A DNA stretch of 64,000 nt from Urechis unicinctus. Lineage: Eukaryota > Annelida > Polychaeta > Xenopneusta > Urechidae. Location: contig CM067349.1 in assembly GCA_034190875.2 (NCBI GenBank), positions 30,268,359-30,332,358 on the forward strand, in the 5' to 3' direction. This document shows, one piece after another, positions 14,345-26,845 of the stretch. Below the pieces are notes generated by a model, which was not told the origin of the DNA, made no database searches, and saw only the letters and a list, made by a program, of their open reading frames with translations. The stretch's first letter is position 1, and each line of letters opens with the position of its first letter. The translations under genes and the position numbers were made by a program.

Positions 14345-15395
14345 CGGGACACAGGTAAGGGACACAGGAAAAGGACACGAGAACAAAATTAAATCGGTGA
14401 CAGGATGAGGTGGGTAACACAAGATTTAATCGGTGACAGGATAAGGTGGGGGTAACAAGATTAAATAGGTGACAGGATAAGGTGGGTAACAAAATTAAAT
14501 CGGTGACAGGATAAGGTGGGTAACAAGATTTAATCGGTGACAGGATAAGGTGGGTACAAAATTAAATCGTGACAGGATATCAAGATTTAAATCGGTGACA
14601 CATACGGAAAACAAAAATTAAATCGGTGACAGGAAAAGGTGAGAACAAGATTCGGTGATCGCGTACATAACAAAATTAAATCGGTGACAGGATGAGGTGG
14701 ATAACAAGATTTAATCGGTGACAGGATAAGGTGGGTAAAAAAATTAAATCGGTGACAGGATAAGGTGGGTACAGAAATCGGTGACAGGATAAGGTGGGTA
14801 ACAAAATTAAATCGGTGACAGGATGAGGTGGATAACAAGATTTAATCGGTGACAGGATAAGGTGGGTAACAAAATTAAATCGGTGACAGGATGAGGTGGA
14901 TAACAAGATTTAATCGGTGACAGGATAAGGTGGGTAACAAGATTAAATCGGTGACAGGATAAGGTGGGTAACAAGATTAAATCGGTGACAGGATAAGGTG
15001 GGTAACAAAATTAAATCGGTGACAGGATAAGGTGGGTAACAAGATTAAATCGGTGACAGGATAAGGTGGGTAACAAGATTTAATCGGTGACAGGATAAGG
15101 TGGGTAACAAGATTTAAATCGGTGACAGGATAAGGTGGGTAACAAGATTTAATCGGTGACAGGATAAGGTGGGTAACAAGATTTAATCGGTGACAGGATA
15201 AGGTCGGTAACAAGATTAAACAGGATAAGGTGGGTACGGAATCGGTGAAGATGAGGTGGAATTTAATCGGTGACAGGATAAGGTGGGTAACAAGATTAAA
15301 TCGGTGACAGGATAAGGTGGGTAACAAAATTAAATCGGTGACAGGATAAGGTGGGTAACAAGATTAAATCGGTGACAGGATGAGGTGGATAACAA
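14345..15395. repeat. 34-bp minisatellite array (type A of the 17-bp superfamily)
   Basis: The unit combines GATTAAATCGGTGACAG with GATAAGGTGGGTAACAA; the CGGTGACAGG word recurs every 34 bp (14949, 14983). The two 17-bp halves match at about 11 of 17 positions, so the unit is a diverged dimer. Local disruption occurs at about 14560-14700 and 15190-15260. Confidence 0.95.
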
Positions 15396-16160
15396 GAAGA
15401 GGAGGGTAACAGGATAAGGAGGGTAACAGGATGAGGAGGGTAACAGGATGAGGAGGGTTAACAGGAGGAAGATGAGGAGGGTAACAAGATGAGGAGGGTA
15501 ACAGATGATGAGGGTAACAGGATGAGGAGAGTAACAGGATGAGGAGGGTAACAGGATGAGGAGGGTAACAGGATGAGGAAGATAAACAAGATGAGGAGGG
15601 TAACAAGATGAGGAGGGTAACAGGATGAGGAGGGTAGCAGGATGAGGAAGATAACAAGATGAGGAGGGTTACAGGATGAGGAGGGTAGCAGGATGAGGAA
15701 GATAACAAGATGAGGAGGGTTACAGGATGAGGAGGGTAACAGGATGAGGAGGGTAATAGGATGAAATGGATTACAATATAGGATGGATAATAATACGAGT
15801 TGGTTAACGGGATCAGGTGGGTAATTATAAAAATTGGGTGACTGGATGAGGTGTGTAACAAAGTGAACGGTTGATAGGATGAGGAGGGTAACAGGATGAG
15901 TCTGCCAATTAGATGAAATCGGTGACGGGATATGTGGGGTAGCATTATGGGGTTGGTAACAAGATCAAATGGGTAAATGATAGGATGAGGTGGGTAGCAG
16001 GATGTTATTTGTAATAGAATGAGGTGGGTAGTATGATTAAATGGGTGACGAGATGAGTCAGTTAATAAGATGAAATGAGTTATTGGATGAGGAGGGTAAC
16101 AGAATTAAATGGTTAACAGGAGGAGGTGGGCAAAACAATGAAATGGGTGACAAGATTGGT
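15396..16160. repeat. 17-bp minisatellite array (type B) and a decayed stretch
   Basis: From 15396 the period halves to 17 bp with unit GATGAGGAGGGTAACAG, up to about 15750. From about 15750 to 16160 the units become irregular and diverged, with GATGAGGTGGGTAGCAG and similar words. The minus strand is open for 193 codons (15364-15945), a repeat read-through and not a gene. Confidence 0.9.
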
Positions 16161-17000
16161 TGGGTAACAGGATGAGAATGGTAACAGGATGCGGATGAGG
16201 ATGGTAACAGGATGCGGATGAGGATGGTAACAGGATGAGGATGGTAACAGGATGCGGATGAGGATGGTAACAGGATGCGGATGAGGATGGTAACAGGATG
16301 AGGATGAGGATGGTAACAGGATGAGGATGAGGATGATAACAGGATGAGGATGAGGATGGTAAAAGGATGAGGATGGTAACAGGATTAGGATGAGGATGGT
16401 AACAGGATGAGGATGGTAACAGGATGCGGATGAGGATGGTAACAGGATTAGAACGAGGATGGTAACATGATTAGGACGAGGATGGTAACAGGATGAGGAT
16501 GGTAACATGATGCGGATGAGGATGGTAACAGGATAAGGACAAAGATGGTAACAGGATGAGGATGGTAACAGGATGAGGATGGTAACAGGATGCGGATGAG
16601 GATGGTAACAGGATGAGAATGGTAACAGGATGCGGATGAGGATGGTAACAGGATTAGAACGAGGATGGTAACATGATTAGGACGAGGATGGTAACAGGAT
16701 GAGGATGGTAACAGGATGCGGATGAGGATGGTAACAGGATGAGAATGGTAACAGGATGAGGATGGTAACAGGATGAGGATGGTAACAGGATGAGGATGAG
16801 GATGGTAAAAGGATGAGGATGAGGATGGTAACAGGATGAGGATGAGGATGGTAACAGGATGAGGATGGTAACAGGATGAGGATGAGGATGGTAACAGGAT
16901 GAGGATGAGGATGGTAACAGGATGAGGATGGTAACAGGATGAAGATGAGGATGGTAACAGGATGAGGATGAGGATGGTAACAGGATGAGGTTTATATAAT
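16161..17000. repeat. mixed 17/23-bp minisatellite array (type C)
   Basis: The unit GATGAGGATGGTAACAG (17 bp) alternates irregularly with 23-bp units that gain one extra GATGAG or GATGCG hexamer. The extra hexamer looks like slippage inside the unit. Open frames on the minus strand (Leu/Pro/Ser/His-rich) are artefacts. Confidence 0.95.
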
Positions 17001-17365
17001 CAAGCAAAATCGTTAACAGGATTGGGTGGGTACCGAGATAAAGTGGCTAACAAGGATATGACATCATGGAGGGAACCAATTAGAGGTGTATAACGAAATG
17101 AGATGTGTTACTAAATCAGGTGATTAATCGAATCAAGAAGGTGATAAGATGCTTAGCAACAGCAGGTAGATATCAAAATTAAAGTGGAAACATGATGAGG
17201 GCAAAGACAATCGCCAAGATGATATGGGTAACAAGATGAGGGAATTTACAGGGCGATAGGGTAATAAGATGAGGGAATTTACAGGGCGATAGGGTAACAA
17301 GATGAGATAATTAACAGGACAATAGGGTAACAAGATGAGGGAATGTACAGGGCGATAGGGTTACA
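17001..17365. repeat. diverged transition zone of the 17-bp superfamily
   Basis: About 230 bp retain scattered GGTAACAAGATGAG-like words without a clear period. Then four units at about 17228-17365 carry TTTACAGGGCGATAGGGTAA with a spacing of 33-34 bp. This joins type C on the left to type D on the right. Confidence 0.7.
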
Positions 17366-19560
17366 AGATGAGGGAATTGCCGAGATGATATGGGTAACAA
17401 GATGAGGGAATTGCCGAGATGATATGGGTAACAAGATGAGGGAATTGCCGAGATGATATGGGTAACAAGATGAGGGAATTGCCGAGATGATATGGGTAAC
17501 AAGATGAGGGAATTGCCGAGATGATATGGGTAACAAGATGAGGGAATTGCCGAGATGATATGGGTAACAAGATGAGGGAATTGCCGAGATGATATGGGTA
17601 ACAAGACGAGGGAATTGCCGAGATGATATGGGTAACAAGACGAGGGAATTGCCGTGAAGATATGGGTAACAAGACGAAGGAATTGCCGAGATGATATGGG
17701 TAACAAGATGAGGGAATTGCCGAGATGATATTGGTACAAGATGAGGGAATTGCCGAGATGATATGGGTAACAAGACGAAGGAATTGCCGAGATGATATTG
17801 GTACAAGATGAGGGAATTGCCGAGATAATATGGGTAACAAGGCGAGTGAATTGCCGAGATGATATTGGTAACAAGACGAGTGAATTGCCGAGATGATATG
17901 GGTAACAAGACGAGGGAATTGCCGAGATGATATGGGTAACAAGACGAGGGAATTGCCGTGAAGATATGGGTAACAAGACGAAGGAATTGCCGAGATGATA
18001 TGGTAAAGACGAGGGAATTGCCGAGATATGGGTAACAAGACGAGGAATTGCCGAGATGATATGGTAACAAGACGAGGGAATTGCCGGATGATGATGGGTA
18101 ACAAGATGAGGAATTGCCGAGATGATGATGGGTAACAGAGATGAGGAACAGACGAGTGAATTGCCGAGATGATATGGGTAACAAGATGAGGAATTGCCGA
18201 GATGATATGGGTAACAAGACGAGGGAATTGCCGAGATGATATGGGTAACAAGACGAGGGAATTGCCGAGATGATATGGGTAACAAGACGAGGGAATTGCC
18301 GAGATGATATGGGTAACAAGATGAGGGAATTGCCGAGATGATATGGGTAACAAGATGAGGGATTGCCGAATGATATATGGTAACAAGATGAGGGAATTGC
18401 CGATGATATGGGTAACAAGACGAAGGGAATTGCCGTGATGATATGGGTAACAAGACAATTGCCGAATTATGGGTAACAAGACGAGGGAATGATATGGGTA
18501 ACAAGACGATTGAGGAATTGCAAGATGAGATTGCCGAGATGATATGGGTACAAGATGAGGGAATTGCCGAGATGATATGGGTAACAAGGGAGTAATTGCC
18601 GAGATGATATGGGTAACAAGACGAGGAATTGCCGAGATGATATGGGTAACAAGACGAATTGGAAACCGAGATGAATATGGGATATGGGTAACAAGACGAT
18701 CGCCAAGAGATGATATGGGTAACAAGATGAGGGAATTTACAGGGCCGAGATATGGGTAACAAGACGAAGGAATTGCCAAGATATGGGTAACAAGATGAGG
18801 GAATTGCCGAGATGATATGGGTAAGAAGATGAGAGATGAATGGGTATTGAGAATTGCCGAGATGATAGGGTAACAAGATGAGGGAATGTAAAGAGATGAT
18901 ATGGGTAACAAGATGAGGGAATTGCCGAGATGATATGGGTAACAAGATGAGGGAATTGCCGAGATGATATGGGTAACAAGACGAGGGAATTGCCGAGATG
19001 ATATGGGTAACAAGATGAGGGAATTGCCGTGATGATATGGGTAACAAGATGAATTTGCCGAGATGCCGTAACAAGATGAGGGAATGGCCGAATGAATGGG
19101 TAACAAGATGAGGGAATTGCCGAGATGATATGGGTAACAAGAAGGGAAGATGAGATATGGAATTGCCGAGATTGCCGAGATGATATGGGTAACAAGACGA
19201 GGGAATTGCCGAGATGATATGGGTAACAAGATGAGGGAATTGCCGAGATGATATGGGTAACAAGATGAGGGAATTGCCGAGATGATATGGGTAACAAGAT
19301 GAGTGAATTGCCGAGATGATATGGGTAACAAGACGAGTGAATTGCCGAGATGATATGGGTAACAAGACGAGGGAATTGCCGAGATGATATGGGTAACAAG
19401 ATGAGGGAATTATCGTGATGATATGGGTAAGAAGAATTCCCAAGACGATAAGGTAACAAGATGAGGGAAATGCCCCAATGGTGTGGGTAACAGGATTGGG
19501 CAATTTCTTAGATGATATGGGTAACAAGATTCGGGAATTGTCAAGATGAAATGCGTAACT
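17366..19560. repeat. 34-bp minisatellite array (type D)
   Basis: The unit combines GATGAGGGAATTGCCGA with GATGATATGGGTAACAA, 34 bp and about 63 copies. The right half is clearly the same 17-bp module as in types A-C. The first 600 bp are nearly perfect; about 17990-19160 contains many out-of-period deletions and insertions. The minus-strand consensus has no TAA, TAG or TGA in any frame, so an open frame of 738 codons (17311-19527) runs through it despite indels; it is not a gene. Confidence 0.95.
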
Positions 19561-22282
19561 AACATAGATGATTATATAAATGAGGCTGACACGGAGATTT
19601 GGCGGATAATATCACGAGGTAGATAAGAGGGAGTGATAATGCCGTTCTGACGACACAAGCGAACACAAAGGATCACATTAAGATAATCTGGATAATTGTA
19701 AATCCATTTGTCCTTTTACAATAGAAAATGGAAGGTTGGGGGGTTTTATCTGAGATAAAGTAACCTCGTTCTCATCATTAAAAACGCAACAATGTCGACC
19801 TTTATGACGTCATTATACATTTGCAAATGGAAACTTTATCGGGGGGTGACTGATGCAGGATTTCAAAGAAGCAACGTCAGTACTGCATGTTAGCATATCC
19901 ACGGGTTCCGGTTTGTACAGTTATTTGCACGCATGTGTATGTTGTGATTGTTTACGGCAATAAATCGTTTATCATCCTTTTCATCGTAATCTCTATAATG
20001 ATGATACGATGGTGGCTGGCTACGGCTTACACCTCACACGGCTTACACCTCACACGGCTTACACCTCACACGGCTTACATTTGGCTGTCTGATGATGTAA
20101 GTCCTATGCCATGGATATCTACATCGACTACCCAAATCACTTGATTACATCTATACCTTCACCAAGATTTATAAAGAATCTGACAATTAACAACCCCTCC
20201 CTCATTCTCTGAAATAACCGCGTTTAAAGTGGTATCAAGCTTCGCTTACCATTTTCATAAATATACTAATAAAAAACAGCATGTAACAAGATGGGAATAT
20301 ATCAAAGCAAATCTGTTGCCTTTAGCATAAATAAGTCAACCTGGTTGAATAGGTACCGTTTTCAGAAAGAATAAAAACCTTTATCAATTTGTACAGGATT
20401 CTTGACGAACGAAAACTTGTTATTACTTGAACAAAAATCTTGTTTCCAGATGGGACGCATTGGCGCCATTGCTGGGGGCATACAATATAGACTTTTAAAA
20501 GTGGTGTAAAGAAGAGCTATTTTTTATCTCGCCTCAATCTCGTTTCTAACACACCCGCTGATAGTAGCGTGATCGAATCAGTGATCATTTATCGATTTAG
20601 GCGCCTTGAAATACAGCCTTCGAACAACGCCTTCAAAATTATGCAAACGAGCAGCGACCATTTTCTGGTGTCATTGCCCTATAATTCCCGTTTTTAGCTT
20701 CGGGTGTCTAATAGTGACAACCACGTGCCATTATAGAGTTTATTTTTCATGGCCCGGATTTTACGGAACTCGCTTGCAAACGTATTGTAGGGAATCGACC
20801 ATGAAGATGTTTTTTCACGGTCGAATTTTCTTGATTGTTCATCAAATGCTCCTTTAAATACGAATATTAAATCTACCGCAAAGGATGATTTTCCTGTCCG
20901 CCAACTAAGCCATAGATGAATCCATTAACAAGAACATATGAATGACACCGCCCCCGTATCCCCCTTAGCATCTTCACCAGGAATTTTGAATGACACAATA
21001 GCAACGGGCCTTTGAATATCAACATGTTTGTCACAACGAATGAATGCTTGTAGGACATGCACAGTAATTGCATCTCAGCTTGGGGTGATGGAGCAGAATG
21101 GGGAAATAAATGGCCTTGTGTAGTGAGTGAAATTGCTCCTTGGAGAGTAGAAATTCAAAGGTGCATGCCCAGTGGGCGAGGAGTTCAAATCGTCATGAGC
21201 AAATCTGTCCAAAATGACATGCATGGAAATGGAGACGGACCCCGACACTGGTCCTATATCCTCAAATATACCTTTTGCAAAACATCTTCAATCTGCTCGA
21301 TAAGCAGTAGAAATTAAGAAACTTTTGCAATACTCTAGTGTTCTGTAATTGGTATTGCTATTAAGGGTTATGCGTATGAAGACAATATACCCCCCACCAC
21401 CACCCACCCTACCCTTGGAGATATCTATCACTATTTGCGCTAGAAATGAACCCACCATGACTGATCATCATCCTGGTATGAAACAAATCGGTTTACGTCA
21501 CCCGACAAATCCGGCGGAAAAATGGCCATATTTATTCACAGTTTAAACAAATTCCACTCATTATTGGCTATATTTATAACACTAAAGGCTGATTCAGCTT
21601 ACCTGGCTCCGTACCAGCTGTAACACGTTCAAACATTGACATAGTCTACTGGTTGAGAAGGCGCGGGTCGGTCAGGTGATATGAACCACACACGGATGCC
21701 ATAGACTCTCAGGTAGAAGCTAAGTGGATCATTAATGCTGTATTACCCATAAATTACATGCCCTTCTATAACATTTCCCCCGTGTATATATTAGAATTAT
21801 GGCTATATAAAGCGAGTGACTAGTGGTGGGTATATATAAGTGTGTTGAGGTGATATAGGTGGGATTGTGGCAGGTACTTGTCGTCCATCAGTGACACCCT
21901 CGAGTGGGTCACCAACGAGTGACACGACGCTCACATCCATCATACAGGCCCTATAGAGTGACGTCACAAACACGGCCCATTTTCTGCACTCAGTCACAGT
22001 TTGTCATCTCCGTAACGATACAACATGACCTTCACATACTACTCTGATCCCTGGTATATCCTGAACTTGTCAGGAAAATCATGACATGATGAAGATTGGA
22101 TCCGGTTCTACTGTGTGGTCGGATCATCCCCGGTATGTCAGTCATACGTGATGCAAGCAAATATGCCCCATATCCATATCAATATCCCGCAGTGTAGGGA
22201 TCGGGTAGATTCAATCAACTCACTCCGTAATGCTTTTAAAAGCAAAGCAGTCTTGAAGAGGCGCCTTTCTAGATAGTTGAAT
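19561..22282. other. single-copy region, no gene recognised
   Basis: Mixed, partly AT-rich sequence with no recognisable protein domain. It contains TGACGTCA palindromes at 19805 and 21959. Two TATA-type words, CTATATAAAG (21803-21812) and TATATATAAG (21831-21840), lie about 120-150 bp left of the second CRE. A short minisatellite is listed separately. Confidence 0.5.
20023..20080. repeat. 16-bp minisatellite, about 3.5 copies
   Basis: CGGCTTACACCTCACA is repeated perfectly three times and then begins a fourth time (CGGCTTACA). The identity of the copies suggests recent expansion. Confidence 0.95.
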
Positions 22283-22291
22283 ATATGTATG

Positions 22292-22323
<32 letters not shown>

Positions 22324-22377
22324 TGTATGTATGTATGTATGTATGTATGTATGTATGTATGTATGTATGTATGTATG

Positions 22378-22409
<32 letters not shown>

Positions 22410-22639
22410 TGTATGTATGTATGTATGTATGTATGTATGTATGTATGTATGTATGTATGTATGTATGTATGTATGTATGTATGTATGTATGTATGTATGT
22501 ATGTATGTATGTATGTATGTATGTATGTATGTATGTATGTATGTATGTATGTATGTATGTGTATGTATGTATGTATGTATGTATGTATGTATGTATGTAT
22601 GTATGTATGTATGTATGTATGTATGTATGTATGTATGTG

Positions 22640-22671
<32 letters not shown>

Positions 22672-22951
22672 TGTATGTATGTATGTATGTATGTATGTAT
22701 GTATGTATGTGTATGTATGTATGTATGTATGTATGTATGTATGTATGTATGTATGTATGTATGTATGTATGTATGTATGTATGTATGTATGTATGTATGT
22801 ATGTATGTATGTATGTATGTATGTATGTATGTATGTATGTATGTATGTATGTATGTATGTATGTATGTGTATGTATGTATGTATGTATGTATGTATGTAT
22901 GTATGTATGTATGTATGTATGTATGTATGTATGTATGTATGTATGTATGTA
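22283..22951. repeat. ATGT tetranucleotide microsatellite of about 670 bp
   Basis: About 165 copies of ATGT/GTAT, interrupted by single two-base slips (GTGTATG or GTATATG) near 22378, 22558, 22637, 22710 and 22868. Both strands are open in several frames (Met-Tyr-Val-Cys or Ile-His-Thr-Tyr repeats of 235-274 codons), which are artefacts. Confidence 0.98.
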
Positions 22952-23639
22952 TTTATCATCACAGCCTTATGTTCATCTCAGCATTATTTTCGTCACAGAC
23001 GTCTAATCAAATATCATTAGCGAAGAGTTGGTCAAGGCCCTACTCGTACTGACTTCTGTAAGTCGTTTTATTTGGAATCAGCTGTACGAATATTTCTGCG
23101 GGAAACTTGTTCCTGCCGCGCGGGTATCGATATTAACAGCGTCTGCAGTAGCGGGATAACGTTATGATGACGTGCAATGTGCCGTCATGACAGACGTTTT
23201 TTGAGAAACCAACGAAGCCAGGGTAGGGGATAGCAACTGTCACATGACTTATTCTGATAAAACAAAAGTCCAGTTTTCAGCGCGTGAACGATAATGCCCA
23301 CTGCATCTGTAAATTGTCGTCCATTATCCGTGTAAGCAACTGTACACTTCATACAAACCCTGTATGTACAGCTTACACCAGGGAAGATATTACAGAATAC
23401 CAGTATTTTTTTCCACAAGGTCTCTTCGAATAGGTTCTTTTATGATGAAGAACAGCACAAAATCGTGCCATTATGTCCCCTGCATTTGGAAGTGAATTGC
23501 ATGCATATTTAATGCACGATCTATTCCGCACACGAGGCCTAATCACACAGTGTTTAACGCCTATTGTAAGCAGGATATGTCAATATATAATTCATTGTCA
23601 GTGTTTGACACAAGGCGTTTAATGGACATTGCATACACG
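22952..23639. other. single-copy DNA, no gene recognised
   Basis: About 690 bp without a recognisable coding or RNA feature. A minus-strand open frame at 23185-23418 has no recognised domain. Confidence 0.5.
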
Positions 23640-24020
23640 GTCGCCTCTGAGCGGAATTCTCATCTAGATCATTTTCGGCCCGCTGTTTCATATCACCTAA
23701 GACGTCTTTTTTATCCCCTCGTTTCTTTTTATCAATCCGCGTCACTAAGGTGTTGGGAAGCCCAGTGTTTCATAGTGTATCAAGCGTCTGTTCATTCCTT
23801 CATTTCCCTTCATCAATCTTCATTAGTGACGTCTTGGGGAGCCCCCTGTTTCATAATACTTGAAGTGGCTGTTTCAATTCCTGGATTCTTATTTTTTATA
23901 ACAAATATGTGATGCAGCCCTTTATTTCAAATATGCGACAAATATTACGAGCGTTATTTTGATCCATCCACGTTACGAGCATATGATGCAGCCCTTTGTT
24001 TCACATATACTCCATTTCCA
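23640..24020. repeat. ancient 75-82-bp tandem repeat, about five decayed copies
   Basis: A recurring module, AGCCCnnTGTTTCATA, is found with its GTTTCA word at 23685, 23767, 23848, 23924 (ATTTCA) and 23998, i.e. spacings of 82, 81, 76 and 74 bp. Neighbouring copies share further words (CACTAAGGTGTTGGGAAGCC against CATTAGTGACGTCTTGGGGA; GATGCAGCCCTTTATTTCA against GATGCAGCCCTTTGTTTCA). The copies are too diverged to be a recent expansion. Confidence 0.7.
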
Positions 24021-24324
24021 GAACGAACAAGTCATATTTGTCTTTTTTTAATGGAAATTCCTCTCGCGTTCCATTGCGTGTATAGAGTGTTCAGAGATTT
24101 ATTGTTTTCAAACGCAGTGAAATCTCCAGTTACAGGACACTCAAGGGTTTTTTTTATCTTTAGGGAGGGTCCAATTGAAGGAGAATTGAAATGTTTCAAC
24201 AATTTTGCCAAATACAGGCTCCACATGTTTTGCAAATCCTTCACTTGAAAGAAATCGGTCTTTAAATGTTTATCTTCCCTACATTTCAACCACGCATGCA
24301 TAGCCTCAGCAACGTCAGTTGTTG

Positions 24325-24410
24325 TGACGTCACTGATTGGCGCAGTGATAGATTGTGAACTACTTCGACCAATAGTTCAGTATCGAATGAAGTACGGCAG
24401 TATATATGTT
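24325..24410 (+). promoter_or_regulatory. candidate core promoter: CRE, two CCAAT boxes, TATA
   Basis: In order: TGACGTCA (24325-24332), ATTGG (24336-24340, inverted CCAAT), CCAAT (24369-24373) and TATATATG (24401-24408). The order and spacing (CRE about 75 bp and direct CCAAT about 30 bp upstream of the TATA word) are those of a classical animal RNA polymerase II promoter. Transcription would begin around 24430, at the left edge of the PstI-palindrome cluster. No coding sequence follows directly, so the role is inferred only. Confidence 0.3.
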
Positions 24411-24414
24411 AAAA

Positions 24415-24540
24415 CCCATCTGCCGATCTGACCCATCTGCAGATGAGTCTGACCCGTTTACAGATCCTGCCGATCACTTGACGGAACGAGAGCGACCCAT
24501 CTGCAGATGGATCTGACCCAATTGCGGATCAGGGTTGCAT
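24415..24540. repeat. PstI-palindrome minisatellite, cluster 1
   Basis: Diverged copies of a 20-22-bp unit centred on CTGCAG: CCCATCTGCAGATGAGTC, CCCGTTTACAGATCC, then CCCATCTGCAGATGGATC and CCCAATTGCGGATC. Intact units are self-complementary. Confidence 0.85.
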
Positions 24541-24849
24541 CGTCATTATACTAATGTATTTTAAGTTATTCCTGCTTTGTGCTAAAATACGAACAAACAA
24601 AAGACTCAGTGGCATAGTCATTATGCCAGATCCCATGCGTAACTTTGTAAACATAAGATGTAAAAGAAAATTTTCCACAAATGGTTTTGACGCAACTGCA
24701 GATTAGTAATTCATTGCAAAAAAAATTACAGATATTTATTTATTTCCGTTACGTGCAACCTAATGTACGCAAATGTGTGCCGTAGTACCATATTCTAAGC
24801 AACACAGAGAAAACATGATATAGACAAAAATAATCTGAAAATGGTTCTG
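24541..24849. other. spacer between palindrome clusters, one decayed copy
   Basis: AT-rich DNA with a single diverged palindrome unit (GACGCAACTGCAGATTAG) at about 24690-24707. No gene was recognised. Confidence 0.5.
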
Positions 24850-24965
24850 ACTCATCTGCAGATGGGTCGGACCCATCTGCAGATCGGTCAGACCCATCTG
24901 CAGATGGGTCAGACCCATCTTCAAACGGGCCAGACCCATCTGCATATGCTTCTGACCATTTCAGA
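24850..24965. repeat. PstI-palindrome minisatellite, cluster 2
   Basis: About five units of 20-22 bp. The best is the perfect 20-bp palindrome GACCCATCTGCAGATGGGTC at 24891-24910. Neighbouring units have lost perfect symmetry (AGATCGGTC, TTCAAACGGGC). Repeated palindromes of this kind can fold into hairpins or serve as repeated binding sites for a dimeric protein. Confidence 0.92.
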
Positions 24966-25081
24966 GGATGGATAAGACCCATAGTATGTGAAAAGAAAAT
25001 CATCATCAAAAGTAATAGAAAATCAACATCAATATCAAATCCAACAGATATCATCATTGATCAGTGAAAGAAAAGGCCATC

Positions 25082-25285
25082 TTAAAGTGACATAAGAATA
25101 TCAGGTGTCCGCATCACTATGCTAGATGGGAATGGAGGCAATTCACCAGCTGGCAGTGAATCCGCAAGGTTTTGTCTGGGGTAGGTATAGCTTTGGATGC
25201 AGGAATCGTGTGCTGTTAGCAGGGTCTTGGCAAACGCGATGGCAAATACTCCACAATCGCTGCCGTTGGTCTGACGGTGAATCAA
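25082..25285 (-). pseudogene. Ulp1/SENP-like (C48) cysteine protease fragment
   Basis: The minus-strand frame, read from 25285 to the stop at 25082, contains HRQTNGSDCGVFAIAFA, matching the Gln...Asp-Cys-Gly segment that holds the oxyanion Gln and the nucleophilic Cys of Ulp1/SENP-type proteases. The following residues (Tyr, Arg-Gln, then Leu and PFPS at about residues 33-54) fit the region after the active site in mobile-element-associated members of this family. The catalytic His and Asp that should lie upstream are absent: an in-frame stop occurs seven codons before the motif, and the next upstream sequence is not recognisable. A splice acceptor (GTCAG) just before the motif is possible but unproven. 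It is most likely a broken remnant of a transposon-derived gene; it lies between palindrome clusters 2 and 3. Confidence 0.6.
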
Positions 25286-25541
25286 TTTATGTGAGTTTCA
25301 GCAAATTCTATTTTTTTCTCATTGTGAATAGCCATGTTTTTACCTGCACGCACTTAATCATGACATTGACTCCGTTTCGTATATCCGATGACACATTGGT
25401 ATATGGTATCACAGATATACTTGTCATCGTTACCACCTGGCGTCAGCTCGCTTGGCGACAATGTCGTATCGGGAATGGGTGTTTGTTGGAAGTGACAAGT
25501 GCAATTTAACGACGGACCAGGCGTCTTGGAGACGCAATCAT

Positions 25542-25589
25542 ACGTCGCGGACGCTCCACGTCGCGGACGCTCCACGTCACGGACGCTCC
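25542..25589. repeat. 16-bp minisatellite, three copies
   Basis: ACGTCGCGGACGCTCC at 25542 and 25558, and ACGTCACGGACGCTCC at 25574, in perfect tandem. CpG-rich; the third copy shows a CG to CA change. Confidence 0.95.
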
Positions 25590-25619
25590 CGTCCCGTTTT
25601 GTGGCACAAGAAAATTAAG

Positions 25620-25735
25620 TGATCGGCAGATGGGTCGCCCATCTGCAGATGGGCGACCTATCTGTGGATCTGTAAATGGGTCAGACCCATCTGCAAATGG
25701 GTCAGATCGGCAAATGGTTCTCTACATTTTCACCA
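25620..25735. repeat. PstI-palindrome minisatellite, cluster 3
   Basis: Four to five units. One forms a perfect 26-bp palindrome at 25633-25658, centred on CTGCAG with arms beginning GGTCGCCC. Further right the units read CCCATCTGCAAATGGGTC, losing the PstI core. Confidence 0.9.

Positions 25736-26845
<1,110 letters not shown>

Noticed and set aside
17311-19527. 738-codon open frame on the minus strand
   Set aside because: It is entirely the 34-bp repeat read on a stop-free strand with a 34-residue period; overlapping frames are equally open.
21170-21200. tRNA-like GAGTTCAAATC word
   Set aside because: No A box at the right distance and no cloverleaf could be drawn.
22138-23052. 235-274-codon frames on both strands
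   Set aside because: Translations of the ATGT microsatellite.
24032-24301. 89-codon minus-strand frame with protein-like composition
   Set aside because: No domain recognised and no neighbouring exon; it overlaps the decayed 75-82-bp repeat only marginally and cannot be supported as a gene.
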